From: Anaerosporobacter faecicola | Lineage (GTDB): Bacteria; Bacillota; Clostridia; Lachnospirales; Lachnospiraceae | Length of the DNA stretch: 64,000 nt | NCBI RefSeq assembly: GCF_012070565.1 | Contig: NZ_JAAQRO010000026.1 | Span: forward strand, 32,657 to 96,656 | Reading direction: 5' to 3' | In this document: positions 53,894 to 62,478 of the stretch, one piece after another | Position numbering within the stretch: the stretch's first letter is position 1 | Layout: each line of letters opens with the position of its first letter | Translations under genes and position numbers: made by a program | The notes under the pieces: model-generated | Database searches by the model: none | Seen by the model: the letters and a program-made list of their open reading frames with translations, nothing else | What the model was told of the DNA's origin: nothing

Positions 53894-53962
53894 TAGGACG
53901 TGTAAGTCAAAATTATAAAATATACATGAAAATGTATAAAACCCGGATAAGGAGGTTGTCTT

Positions 53963-54238
53963 ATGCCATACAATAAGAATGATAGAAACGATAGAGCTGA
54001 TTCTCCAATGAAGAGAAGAGGCGGACGTAGAAGAAAAAAAGTATGTGTATTCTGCAGTGATAAAACAAATGCAGGTATCGATTACAAAGATATTAACAAA
54101 TTAAAAAGATATGTATCTGAAAGAGGTAAAATTCTTCCTAGAAGAATCACAGGAAACTGTGCAAAACATCAAAGAGCTCTTACAGTTGCAATTAAGAGAG
54201 CAAGACATATCGCTTTAATGCCATATACAATGGACTAA
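53963..54238 (+). CDS. rpsR: Ribosomal protein S18
   Basis: 91 aa. Basic N-terminus ([17 protein letters not shown]) followed by the core [24 protein letters not shown] and the C-terminal helix. The two cysteines CVFC are often present in Firmicute S18. AAGGAGG precedes the ATG. Ends with a strong terminator. Confidence 0.97.
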   Translation: MPYNKNDRNDRADSPMKRRGGRRRKKVCVFCSDKTNAGIDYKDINKLKRYVSERGKILPRRITGNCAKHQRALTVAIKRARHIALMPYTMD

Positions 54239-54245
54239 GAAGTTG

Positions 54246-54280
54246 AACCCCCTATACGTAAAACGCATAGGGGGTTTTTA
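54246..54280 (+). terminator. Terminator of the rpsF operon
   Basis: AACCCCCTAT and ATAGGGGGTT arms, with CGT/ACG inside, and five T. Confidence 0.9.
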
Positions 54281-54381
54281 TGTTTTCAAATTATTACGTA
54301 ATGTAAATATTCTAAATGGTGAAGGAAGAAGATGGCTGCTATCTACCAAACGTAATAGAGGGTAACGAGTCTTAACCAATG

Positions 54382-54813
54382 TTACAATATCTTATCAAAC
54401 TTTATACGATAGTAAATACTATAGCCAATAACAAAAAGATAAGCAAAAACAACCAAAAGAATCGTATTGAGGTCCTTATTCATTAGACTTAGTGTAAGCA
54501 TAAGTGCTCCAAATACATAAATCATGATATCAAACCCTTTGGCTTTTGCAGCGTTTGCAATCATAATATTACGTTCGTCTAAGCGTTCAATCTCCATCTT
54601 TTTTTCTAGTGCAGGATCACCTTTAAAAGCACGGTTTCTAAGTAAAGTACCCATACCATGACCCCATGTTCCACAGCCAATAGCAATACAGATATAGGGT
54701 AGTGTAGCCAAAATACCTTTAGTTGAATCCGCGCCCTTAACAAGAACAAAACCAAGTATAGTTAGAATTAGACCAACAAATGTTACAAGAAAACTTTTTA
54801 CATTCTTATTCAT
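54382..54813 (-). CDS. Four-TM membrane protein of unknown function
   Basis: 143 aa with four hydrophobic segments (about 9-27, 33-55, 95-113, 118-136), and a cytoplasmic middle ALEKKMEIERLDERNIMI. This middle (RLDERN) is seen in DUF-type small membrane proteins beside XRE regulators in many Firmicutes; I do not name a family. It starts two bases after the end of the regulator gene with an overlapping GGAGG, so they are coexpressed. Possibly a target or sensor partner of the regulator. Confidence 0.7.
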   Translation of the reverse strand: MNKNVKSFLVTFVGLILTILGFVLVKGADSTKGILATLPYICIAIGCGTWGHGMGTLLRNRAFKGDPALEKKMEIERLDERNIMIANAAKAKGFDIMIYVFGALMLTLSLMNKDLNTILLVVFAYLFVIGYSIYYRIKFDKIL

Positions 54814-54815
54814 AA

Positions 54816-55013
54816 TTAATCCTCCTTATATAAGAATATATCTTCAATTGATAGGTTAAAATAATGCGAGATTTTAAAAGCAAGTAATATGGAGGGATTA
54901 TATCGTCCTTTTTCTAAAGAACTTATGGTTTGACGAGATACCTCCAAAAGATCAGCTAGCTCTTCTTGCTTGAGACCGTGTTCCTTTCGTAATTCTTCTA
55001 CGCGATTTTTCAT
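54816..55013 (-). CDS. Small XRE-family transcriptional regulator
   Basis: 65 aa, a single helix-turn-helix domain: EEELADLLEVSRQT-type core (EELADLLEVSRQTISSLEKGRYNPS). Such proteins (TIGR/PF01381, YgzD-like) usually regulate the neighbouring membrane protein gene. AAAGGAAATG precedes the ATG. Its promoter carries two matching inverted repeats, so it probably represses itself. Confidence 0.92.
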   Translation of the reverse strand: MKNRVEELRKEHGLKQEELADLLEVSRQTISSLEKGRYNPSILLAFKISHYFNLSIEDIFLYKED

Positions 55014-55122
55014 TTCCTTTTCTTAAAACCATCCTTTCATTATTTTATTAATATCTTTAAATCAAAGTTACAAGACTACTCATATACATCCCCCTGATCA
55101 TTACAATGAATTTGTTAAAAAT

Positions 55123-55197
55123 ATATAGCTATGTAAAGCTTACTTTACATAGCTATATTATACACAATTTTTAAAAAATGTAAAGGATACTTTACAT
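55123..55197 (-). promoter_or_regulatory. Autoregulated promoter with two inverted-repeat operators
   Basis: On the minus strand TTTACA (55184-55179), 16 bp, TATAAT (55162-55157). Operator 1 (55123-55158) is a perfect inverted repeat with 16-bp arms around the 4-nt centre CTTA, covering the start site. Operator 2 (55178-55197) has arms ATGTAAAG/CTTTACAT around GATA and contains the -35 box. Both share ATGTAAAG-N4-CTTTACAT, 47 bp apart centre to centre. The rest of 55014-55424 is AT-rich with nothing else recognised. Confidence 0.7.
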
Positions 55198-55427
55198 GAA
55201 ACGTAATAAAAATTTACTATCCAATTCATAGAATCGAATAGTTTATCAATCCGTGGAGATAATGATAGTAATGATTTCATCAACAACAAAGTACAACATA
55301 CTGTAATCAAAAATGTTGCGATGAAACAGTTTAGTTATGGATAATAATCCAAAAAGTAAGTAATACTATGTCGACAGATTGTAAGATACAGGACAGTCCG
55401 TCAGAGAAAGGAAAAAGGTGAAAGATG

Positions 55428-56627
55428 ATGAAAAAACGTTTCAAGAAAAGTCTTCTTGCATTGTGTATGGTTATTGCAATGGTTGGTGTAACAGCATGTG
55501 GTCGTAATAATAATGCAGGAAATAACAATGCTGCCAATGATGATAGTAATACAGGAGACAATACGGCAGGTGATAATGCAGTTGAAGAGAATGTAGGAAA
55601 TCAAACAGAAAATGGAGGCATTGTTGATCAATACAATACATTATTACAAACAGAAACAAACAGTGACAATGTCTATGGTTTTATCGATGAGAATATTACA
55701 AATGCAAGTGAGTCAGAAGCAGATCAATTAGTTAGTGGTATCTTAGGTTTTGAAGATACTTATGAAGATGTAGATTACTCCCGTCTATATGCATACAAAA
55801 ACTATGTATCCGATGAGGTAGAAGACTTCTTAGAATTAATGTACGAGAACCAGCAAAAACCTTATTTAAGTGATAAGGGACTTGGAGTTACATTAGATGA
55901 ATTACTTGATCGTGCAGAAGATTTTGAAAAGCATATTACAGAATTCCCAGATGGTATTACCACGCAACCTTCCTATGAGGCATACTGCAAACTCATGAAT
56001 GCTGCCATCGTTGGTGGATATGATTCGACAAATAGTGAAAGCGGATACTTTACAGGAGATGCAAAAAACAGAATTGATGGTCGTGCTGTAGATGAATATA
56101 TGAAGTTCTTAGCAGACGAAGTAGATGATGGTGACGACGATCAAGTTAATGCAAACACCACAAATGGAAATACAGCAAGCAATAATAATACAACAAATGG
56201 AAGTACAACTTCAAATGGAAATACAACTACAAGCGGTAATTCTACTGCAAATGGGAGCAGTAACACGAATGGAGATACACTTGTAGAAAGTACAGATATG
56301 TCCAATAGTACTGGAAATTCCGCAAATGGAACTACAGCAAGTGGTAATAATGCTACTACAGGAAATAACACAGGTAGTTCATCAGCAAATAGTAATACAA
56401 CAGGAAATACAACAGGAAGCACAACCAATGGAACAGCTTCGGGAACAGATAATAACAAGGTAAATGTTGGAGATGATTCGGAAGAAACATTTACCGCACC
56501 AATAACAAGAGAGATTGTTCAGGAATATGTAGATTTATTAGTGAAAAGTAAAAATGAAATAACAACAGATGTGCAGGATTTTTATGATAATTTGAATAAA
56601 CGAATTGCAGAGAAATTTGATCTGTAA
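55428..56627 (+). CDS. Lipoprotein with Asn/Thr/Ser/Gly-rich linker
   Basis: 399 aa. Signal peptide with lipobox VTAC (cysteine about residue 24). An N-rich segment is followed by a helical domain (about 65-215), then a low-complexity linker of about 110 residues almost entirely N, T, S, G and A (56150-56460), and a short C-terminal helix domain (about 365-399, ending KRIAEKFDL). No known family recognised. The linker resembles that of surface-exposed proteins reaching through the wall. GAAAGGAAAAAGG precedes two adjacent ATGs; I chose the second. Confidence 0.75.
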   Translation: MKKRFKKSLLALCMVIAMVGVTACGRNNNAGNNNAANDDSNTGDNTAGDNAVEENVGNQTENGGIVDQYNTLLQTETNSDNVYGFIDENITNASESEADQLVSGILGFEDTYEDVDYSRLYAYKNYVSDEVEDFLELMYENQQKPYLSDKGLGVTLDELLDRAEDFEKHITEFPDGITTQPSYEAYCKLMNAAIVGGYDSTNSESGYFTGDAKNRIDGRAVDEYMKFLADEVDDGDDDQVNANTTNGNTASNNNTTNGSTTSNGNTTTSGNSTANGSSNTNGDTLVESTDMSNSTGNSANGTTASGNNATTGNNTGSSSANSNTTGNTTGSTTNGTASGTDNNKVNVGDDSEETFTAPITREIVQEYVDLLVKSKNEITTDVQDFYDNLNKRIAEKFDL

Positions 56628-56678
56628 AAGAAATAAGTAGTAAAGAAAATTACTATCTGCTTACGTCAAGTAGGTTAA

Positions 56679-56707
56679 TAAGGGGTCAAAGGTACTTTGA
56701 TCCCTTA
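56679..56707 (+). terminator. Hairpin after the lipoprotein gene
   Basis: TAAGGGGTCAAAG and CTTTGATCCCTTA arms with loop GTA; the T tail is short, so efficiency is uncertain. Confidence 0.55.
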
Positions 56708-56863
56708 TATCTGGTTGTTTCTAAATGTCGTACATACGTATAATCTTTTGATTTTCAAAAAATAAATGGTTTGAGAGCATATTAACGTAAACAACCATAT
56801 GATATATAAGTTTCTTATCGAAAAATTTCGAAAATATCTATACACGGATTTACTTATTTATGA

Positions 56864-56869
56864 TATAAT
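56864..56869 (+). promoter_or_regulatory. Possible extended -10 promoter of pulA
   Basis: TGATATAAT (TG extended -10, TATAAT at 56864-56869) about 100 bp before pulA; the -35 region (TACACG) is weak. The other intergenic sequence 56708-56971 shows nothing else. Confidence 0.45.
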
Positions 56870-56971
56870 TATGGTGGCTTGTGTTAATGGCTTTTGACGA
56901 TTATGTATATTAAGTGATAGTCATATATAACATGAGAAATATAAGAAAAATTGGGGAGAGGAACGACGCCA

Positions 56972-58930
56972 ATGGATAAAAAATACCAGCAACATCCGTA
57001 TTCAGGAAAAGAGTTTAATGAAAAATACTACTATGACCAAAATGATTTGGGTGCAATCTACTCCAGTACGTGTACACAGTTTAAGGTGTGGGCACCAACA
57101 GCTAATAATGTAAAAGTTAAGCTATATAAAGATGGACATACAGATAGTTTTATCAACCAGTATAACATGAGTTCAATTGAAAATGGAGTATGGAGTTTAG
57201 CCGTAGAGCAAGATCTGAATGGAATATATTATACATACGAAGTTACAATTGGTGATACGGTGAATGAGACGATTGATCCTTACGCAAAAGCAGCTGGGGT
57301 TAATGGGGAAAGAGGAATGGTAATTGATTTGGAGAAAACCAATCCCAAAGATTGGAGTACAGATACGAGACCAGCATTTACCCGAGACACCGATGCAGTT
57401 ATTTATGAATTACATGTAAGAGATTTATCCATGGATTCTAATTCAGGAATAGAATATAAAGGAAAATTCCTTGGAGTTGCAGAAGAAGGTACAAAGAGTG
57501 AGAGTGGACAATATACTGGTCTTTCTCATATGAAGGAACTTGGGATTACCCATCTACATTTACTACCAGTTTTTGATTATCACACAGTGGATGAAACAAA
57601 ATTAGATACGCCACAGTTTAACTGGGGTTACGATCCAAAAAACTTTAATTTGCCTGAGGGATCTTATGCAACAGATCCATATCATGGAGAGGTGCGAATT
57701 AAGGAATTCAAACAAATGGTGCAAGCATTACATCGAAATGGAATCCGAGTTGTTATGGATGTGGTTTATAATCATACATTTGCAGATAAAAATTCTAATT
57801 TCCATAAAATTATGCCAGAATACTATCATAGAGTAGCAGAGGGTGTGTTTAGTGATGGATCTGCTTGTGGTAATGAAACAGCTTCAGAACGTTCTATGGT
57901 ACGTAAGTTTATGATTGATTCGGTTACCTATTGGGCAAAAGAGTACCATATTGATGGATTCCGCTTTGATCTTATGGCGCTACATGATATTGAAACAATG
58001 AATGAAATACGAAAAGCAGTTGACGCCATCGATCCAAGTATTTTGCTTTATGGGGAAGGTTGGACAGGTTCGGATTCTGTTCTTCCAAAGAAAAGACAAG
58101 CTCTGAAAGCACATACGTATCAGTTGAATCGTGTTGGTGCATTTAGCGATGATATGCGTGATGCTATTAAAGGTAGTGTATTCGATGGAGAGGATTATGG
58201 ATTTGTAAGTGGAAAAAAAGGATTAGAAGAGGCCATTCGATTTGGTATTGTAGCCGCTACCAGTCATCCACAAGTAACCGAGATTAAGGCATGGACGCAT
58301 AATCCTGGACAATGTATTAATTATACTTCCGTACATGATAATTTTACTCTATGGGATAAATTATCAATGTCTCGTAAGGATGCAAGCAAAGAAGACCGAA
58401 TTCGAATGAATAAGTTATCAGCTGCAATCATTCTTACATCACAAGGAATTCCATTATTCTTAGCTGGTGAGGAATTGTTGAGAAGTAAGCCAGTAGAAGG
58501 GCAAGAAGGCATGTATGACCACAATAGTTATGTATCTTCTGATGTGGTTAATGCAATACGTTGGGAGAATAAGAAAACCTATCAGGATGTGTACAAGTAT
58601 TATCAGGGGTTAATAGCATTCCGTAAACAACATGCAGCGCTTCGTATGGAAACAGAAAAAGAGATCCAGGAGCACCTTACCTTTATGGATACACCAGAAC
58701 AGGTAGTAGCATATCGACTTCATGGTCCAATAAAACAAGAAACAGCAAAAGAGATATATGTAATCTTTAATGCATCGGAAGAAAGTGTGACAATCAAACT
58801 ACCAGAAGGAAAATATGGTGTATATGTAAATGAAGAGAAAGCAGGTGTAAACTGTTTGGCTGAGATGGTAGGAGATCAAGTATCAGTTGAACGGATATCT
58901 GCAATGGTATTAATAAAAGAAGAGGCGTAA
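56972..58930 (+). CDS. pulA: Type I pullulanase
   Basis: 652 aa, intracellular (no signal peptide). An N-terminal CBM48-like early-set domain (about 20-110) precedes the GH13 barrel. Pullulanase marker FNWGYDP and the GH13 regions DVVYNHT, GFRFDLMALHD (nucleophile Asp), YGEGWTG (acid Glu) and SVHDN (transition-state His-Asp) are all visible. It debranches alpha-1,6 links in pullulan and glycogen or starch-derived dextrins. ATG 56972 follows GGGGAGAGG; a TTG seven codons upstream is the alternative. Confidence 0.95.
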   Translation: MDKKYQQHPYSGKEFNEKYYYDQNDLGAIYSSTCTQFKVWAPTANNVKVKLYKDGHTDSFINQYNMSSIENGVWSLAVEQDLNGIYYTYEVTIGDTVNETIDPYAKAAGVNGERGMVIDLEKTNPKDWSTDTRPAFTRDTDAVIYELHVRDLSMDSNSGIEYKGKFLGVAEEGTKSESGQYTGLSHMKELGITHLHLLPVFDYHTVDETKLDTPQFNWGYDPKNFNLPEGSYATDPYHGEVRIKEFKQMVQALHRNGIRVVMDVVYNHTFADKNSNFHKIMPEYYHRVAEGVFSDGSACGNETASERSMVRKFMIDSVTYWAKEYHIDGFRFDLMALHDIETMNEIRKAVDAIDPSILLYGEGWTGSDSVLPKKRQALKAHTYQLNRVGAFSDDMRDAIKGSVFDGEDYGFVSGKKGLEEAIRFGIVAATSHPQVTEIKAWTHNPGQCINYTSVHDNFTLWDKLSMSRKDASKEDRIRMNKLSAAIILTSQGIPLFLAGEELLRSKPVEGQEGMYDHNSYVSSDVVNAIRWENKKTYQDVYKYYQGLIAFRKQHAALRMETEKEIQEHLTFMDTPEQVVAYRLHGPIKQETAKEIYVIFNASEESVTIKLPEGKYGVYVNEEKAGVNCLAEMVGDQVSVERISAMVLIKEEA

Positions 58931-59032
58931 TACTAGATTAAATTTATCATTTCACATGGTATAAAGAGCTAAGTAGAAGGTTATCATAAAACATACAAGC
59001 GAATAACAATCGTGATGTTAATTGAAAAGAGA

Positions 59033-59076
59033 AAAAGAACATCGTAAACTTGTGATAAAATTTACGATGTTCTTTT
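59033..59076 (+). terminator. Terminator of pulA
   Basis: AAAAGAACATCGTAAA and TTTACGATGTTCTTTT arms (16 bp, perfect). Confidence 0.9.
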
Positions 59077-59082
59077 CATTAA

Positions 59083-59126
59083 AAAGGTGTGATACAGATT
59101 AGAAAACTAATCGATATCACACCTTT
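59083..59126 (-). terminator. Terminator of the cold-shock gene
   Basis: AAAGGTGTGATA and TATCACACCTTT arms, with a second inner stem GATTAG/CTAATC; in the minus direction five T follow. Confidence 0.85.
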
Positions 59127-59160
59127 GTTATACTCGTATATTACGAACTATTACGTCAAA

Positions 59161-59364
59161 TTAAGCGATTTGAACGTTAACAGCTTGCATTCCGCGGCTT
59201 CCTTGTTCTAAATCGAAAGTAACGCCTTGTCCTTCTTCTAATGATTTAAAACCATCACCAGCGATTCCTGAGAAATGAACGAAAACATCTTCTCCACCTT
59301 CAGCATTTGTAATAAAACCATAACCTTTTTGTGAGTTAAACCACTTAACTGTACCCTTGTTCAT
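59161..59364 (-). CDS. Cold-shock protein (CspA family)
   Basis: 67 aa, full length. RNA-binding motifs KGYGFIT (RNP1) and VFVHF (RNP2) are intact. These small OB-fold proteins act as RNA chaperones or anti-terminators. AGGAGG precedes the ATG by 9 nt. The transcript has a long, folded leader (see the next features), in line with cold-shock control of mRNA structure. Confidence 0.96.
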   Translation of the reverse strand: MNKGTVKWFNSQKGYGFITNAEGGEDVFVHFSGIAGDGFKSLEEGQGVTFDLEQGSRGMQAVNVQIA

Positions 59365-59392
59365 GAAAGATACCTCCTAAAATAAATTTTGT

Positions 59393-59545
59393 AGCAGGAT
59401 GGAATTTATATGTGAACTTACTTGAGTTCCAGACTAATTCCACACAAAGGAATGTGCTACGCATTTCTTTGTATATTTTAGGTGAAAATTAAAAACACAT
59501 GTTTTTGTAAATCATCAAGTAATTAATGACTTACAAAAACATGTG
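59393..59545 (-). promoter_or_regulatory. Long folded 5' leader of the cold-shock gene
   Basis: About 200 nt of untranslated leader. One 15-bp perfect hairpin (arms 59496-59510 and 59531-59545, CACATGTTTTTGTAA) extends imperfectly inward. Nearer the ribosome site, GTAGCA (about 59393) and TGCTAC (about 59456) enclose GGAATT/AATTCC and GAACT/AGTTC pairs. Such multi-branched leaders control cspA translation by temperature in other bacteria. Confidence 0.5.
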
Positions 59546-59574
59546 AATCATAACCTCATATAAAATACATATTA

Positions 59575-59603
59575 AGTATAGATGATTTACACAATTTAGT
59601 CAA
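59575..59603 (-). promoter_or_regulatory. Promoter of the cold-shock gene
   Basis: On the minus strand TTGACT (59603-59598), 17 bp, TATACT (59580-59575); transcription would start near 59568. Confidence 0.75.
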
Positions 59604-59706
59604 GTAATATGTGAAAATGTATGTGCATAAAAAATAGAAATGAGTTACAGACAAAAGGTAAGATTCTATAAGGATTTTGGGGTGTATCTAGGTTATAAAA
59701 TAACTT

Positions 59707-59735
59707 TTGACCCCACCTTCATATAATGATATAAT
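59707..59735 (+). promoter_or_regulatory. Promoter of gdpP
   Basis: TTGACC (59707-59712), 17 bp, TATAAT (59730-59735). Confidence 0.75.
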
Positions 59736-59822
59736 AAAAGCCATGGGTTATGTAAGAAACTAAGGCATTGGTTTGTGAAATAGAGCAAACCGAGGGAATT
59801 AATTGGAAAGCTGGGAGTTCGA

Positions 59823-61880
59823 ATGAATAGAAAAAGTAAGCTTACTGCAATGATTAAATCATACTTCCGATGGCCTGTTTGGTTATCTGCATTGCTGGTA
59901 GTCATGAATATAAGTATATACTTTATTGATAATAGAGCAGCAATCATGATGAGTATATATGTACTAGTGTATATAATTGTTGCACTATTTTTATATCGTT
60001 CCAAGCGGGTTACGATCTTTGGAGAAATTGTACGTTTCGCTGCGGATTATGGTCAAGTTCAAAAACAATTGCTAAAAGAGCTATCGCTTCCTTATGCAAT
60101 CTTGGACATTGATGGTCATTTGTTGTGGGGAAATGATGAATTCATTGATATTATTGTGAATGAACGTGCAGCTAGACGTTCCATTATGAATATATTTCCG
60201 GAGATTACAAGAGATAATTTACCGCATGTGGATAAAGACACCATATTACATGTAACATTTCAAAATCGTAATTACCGTATTGTTTTACGTAGAACGATTG
60301 CTAAGTCTTTTCATGAAGGTGAAGACGAGTATGATGAAAATTATGAAAACAGTAACATGGATAATTCTTTGATTGCCATTTATATGTACGATGAAACAGA
60401 GATCAAATCAATCATTCAAGAAAACCAGGAACAAAGAATGGTTATTGGTTTGCTGTATATAGATAACTATGAAGAAGCATTGGAATCCATCGACGAAGTA
60501 CGGCGATCTTTATTAGTTGCACTTGTTGATCGAAAGATTAATAAGTATATGCAGAATCTAGATGCGATTGTGAAGAAGTTAGAAAAAGATAAATATATCT
60601 TTATGTTTAAGCATAAGTACTTGAGCCAGTTACAAAGTAATAAATTCTCTTTACTTGAAGAAGTACGAGGAGTCAACATCGGTAACGATATGGCGGTTAC
60701 GTTGAGTATGGGTCTTGGTGTAAATGCCGATACTTATACGACAGGATATGATTATGCCAGAGCAGCGATTGATCTTGCCCTAGGTAGAGGTGGAGATCAG
60801 GCGGTTGTAAAAGAGGGTGAGAAGATCCTCTATTATGGTGGCAAGAGCATGCAGGTTGAGAAGAATACCCGAGTTAAGGCAAGGGTAAAAGCACATGCCC
60901 TAAAGGAACTTGTAGAGGCAAAAGACAAAGTGGTCATTATGGGACACTCCATTGGAGATGTGGATTCATTTGGTGCCGCAATTGGTATATATCGTATTGC
61001 CAAAACTCTCAATAAACGTGCACACATTATAATTAATGAAGTGACTACTTCGGTACGTCCATTGATGGATCGATTCTTGGATAATCCGGATTATGAGAGT
61101 GACATGTTTTTAAATAGTGCCCAGGGCATAGAAGTGGTTGATAGCAATACATTGTTGGTTATTGTTGATGTAAATCGACCAAACTATACAGAGTGCAAGG
61201 AAGTTCTCGATCTGACGAAAACGATCGTCATATTAGATCATCATCGACAAACGGGGGAAGCGGTAGAGAATGCCGTATTATCCTACATTGAACCATATGC
61301 ATCAAGTACATGTGAAATGGTTGCAGAGATATTGCAATACATTGGTGAAGGATTGCGTTTGAAACAAGCCGAAGCCGATGCAATGTATGCAGGTATTATG
61401 ATTGATACGAATAATTTCTTGTCGAAAACAGGAGTGCGTACCTTTGAAGCTGCCGCTTTCTTAAAACGAAGTGGAGCGGATGTAACGAAAATCCGTAAGG
61501 CATTTCGTTGCGATATGATGGAATATAAGGTACAAGCGGAATCCGTAAGTAATGTAGAAGTATTTTTGGATTATTACGCAATTACAGAATGTGTTGGACA
61601 TGGCGTAGAAAGTCCTACGATCATTGGTGCAAAAGTCTCCAATGAACTATTGAATATAACCAATGTAAAAGCATCTTTTGTTTTTACGGAGTTTAATGGT
61701 AAGATCTATATCAGTGCTCGTTCGATTGACGAAGTCAATGTACAGATCATAATGGAAAAGTTAGGTGGTGGTGGTCATATGAGCATTGCTGGTGCGCAAA
61801 TGTGTGACTGCACAATGGAAGAAGCAATACAAAAAGTAAAAGATACTTTAGTACAGATGCAACAGGAAGGAGAATTATAG
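59823..61880 (+). CDS. gdpP: GdpP, membrane cyclic-di-AMP phosphodiesterase
   Basis: 685 aa. Two N-terminal membrane segments (about 18-38, 42-61), a PAS-like domain (about 85-190), a degenerate GGDEF domain (about 190-330, no intact GGDEF motif) and a DHH/DHHA1 domain (about 345-680). The phosphodiesterase motifs GHSIGDVDS, LDHHRQTG and GGGGHMSIAGAQ are present. GdpP degrades c-di-AMP, which controls potassium and osmotic balance. TGGGAG precedes the ATG. It is directly followed by rplI (1-base spacing), a clostridial arrangement. Confidence 0.96.
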   Translation: MNRKSKLTAMIKSYFRWPVWLSALLVVMNISIYFIDNRAAIMMSIYVLVYIIVALFLYRSKRVTIFGEIVRFAADYGQVQKQLLKELSLPYAILDIDGHLLWGNDEFIDIIVNERAARRSIMNIFPEITRDNLPHVDKDTILHVTFQNRNYRIVLRRTIAKSFHEGEDEYDENYENSNMDNSLIAIYMYDETEIKSIIQENQEQRMVIGLLYIDNYEEALESIDEVRRSLLVALVDRKINKYMQNLDAIVKKLEKDKYIFMFKHKYLSQLQSNKFSLLEEVRGVNIGNDMAVTLSMGLGVNADTYTTGYDYARAAIDLALGRGGDQAVVKEGEKILYYGGKSMQVEKNTRVKARVKAHALKELVEAKDKVVIMGHSIGDVDSFGAAIGIYRIAKTLNKRAHIIINEVTTSVRPLMDRFLDNPDYESDMFLNSAQGIEVVDSNTLLVIVDVNRPNYTECKEVLDLTKTIVILDHHRQTGEAVENAVLSYIEPYASSTCEMVAEILQYIGEGLRLKQAEADAMYAGIMIDTNNFLSKTGVRTFEAAAFLKRSGADVTKIRKAFRCDMMEYKVQAESVSNVEVFLDYYAITECVGHGVESPTIIGAKVSNELLNITNVKASFVFTEFNGKIYISARSIDEVNVQIIMEKLGGGGHMSIAGAQMCDCTMEEAIQKVKDTLVQMQQEGEL

Positions 61881-62327
61881 ATGGAAGTTATTTTATTGGA
61901 AGACGTAAAGACGTTAGGAAAAAAGGGCGATAAAGTTAAGGTAAACGATGGTTATGCTAGGAATTTTATCTTGCCTAAAAAATTAGGAATTGAAGCAACT
62001 CCTAAGAATATAAATGACCTTAAATTACAAAAAGCCAATGAAGAAAAGATAGCAAAGGAAATTCTTGAACAAGCACAAGCATTTGCTAAGGAATTAGAAC
62101 AAAAGGTGGTTGTTCTTAAGATTAAACTTGGAAAGGATGGAAGAACATTTGGTTCCATCTCAACAAAAGAAATATCCCTTGCTGCAAAAGAACAATTGGG
62201 ATATGATATTGATAAAAAGAAATTGCAATTGGCTGAGCCAATAAGAAATATGGGAACATTCCATGTACCAGTGAAGTTACACCATAAGGTGACTGGGGAA
62301 TTAACCGTTAAGGTAACAGAACAGTAG
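61881..62327 (+). CDS. rplI: Ribosomal protein L9
   Basis: 148 aa. Starts MEVILLEDVKTLGKKGD with the conserved GYARNFILPKKLG, a long central helix and a C-terminal domain with DGRTFGSIS. Large-subunit protein near the L1 stalk. Its ribosome site (GGAAGGAG) lies within the gdpP end. Confidence 0.97.
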   Translation: MEVILLEDVKTLGKKGDKVKVNDGYARNFILPKKLGIEATPKNINDLKLQKANEEKIAKEILEQAQAFAKELEQKVVVLKIKLGKDGRTFGSISTKEISLAAKEQLGYDIDKKKLQLAEPIRNMGTFHVPVKLHHKVTGELTVKVTEQ

Positions 62328-62389
62328 AATTTATTATTCATCTTTATCTATATAAGCATTCGATCGTTAAAAGGTATTTTATGAGTCTA

Positions 62390-62429
62390 AAGTCATGTGT
62401 TTCAGCAAATATGAAATACATGACCTTTT
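62390..62429 (+). terminator. Terminator of gdpP-rplI
   Basis: GTCATGTGTTTCA (62392-62404) and TGAAATACATGAC (62412-62424), one G-T pair, followed by CTTTTG. Confidence 0.75.
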
Positions 62430-62448
62430 GACCCTTATATCATATAAT
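62420..62448 (+). promoter_or_regulatory. Predicted promoter of dnaB
   Basis: ATGACC (62420-62425), 17 bp, TATAAT (62443-62448); the -35 box overlaps the right arm of the preceding terminator. Confidence 0.5.
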
Positions 62449-62478
62449 TTGTGTAGATAAGTTGAGAAGGAGAAAGTC

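Noticed and set aside
56150..56460. CRISPR-like or nucleotide tandem repeat
   Set aside because: The repetition comes from low-complexity N/T/S/G codons within an open frame; no constant repeat-spacer spacing.
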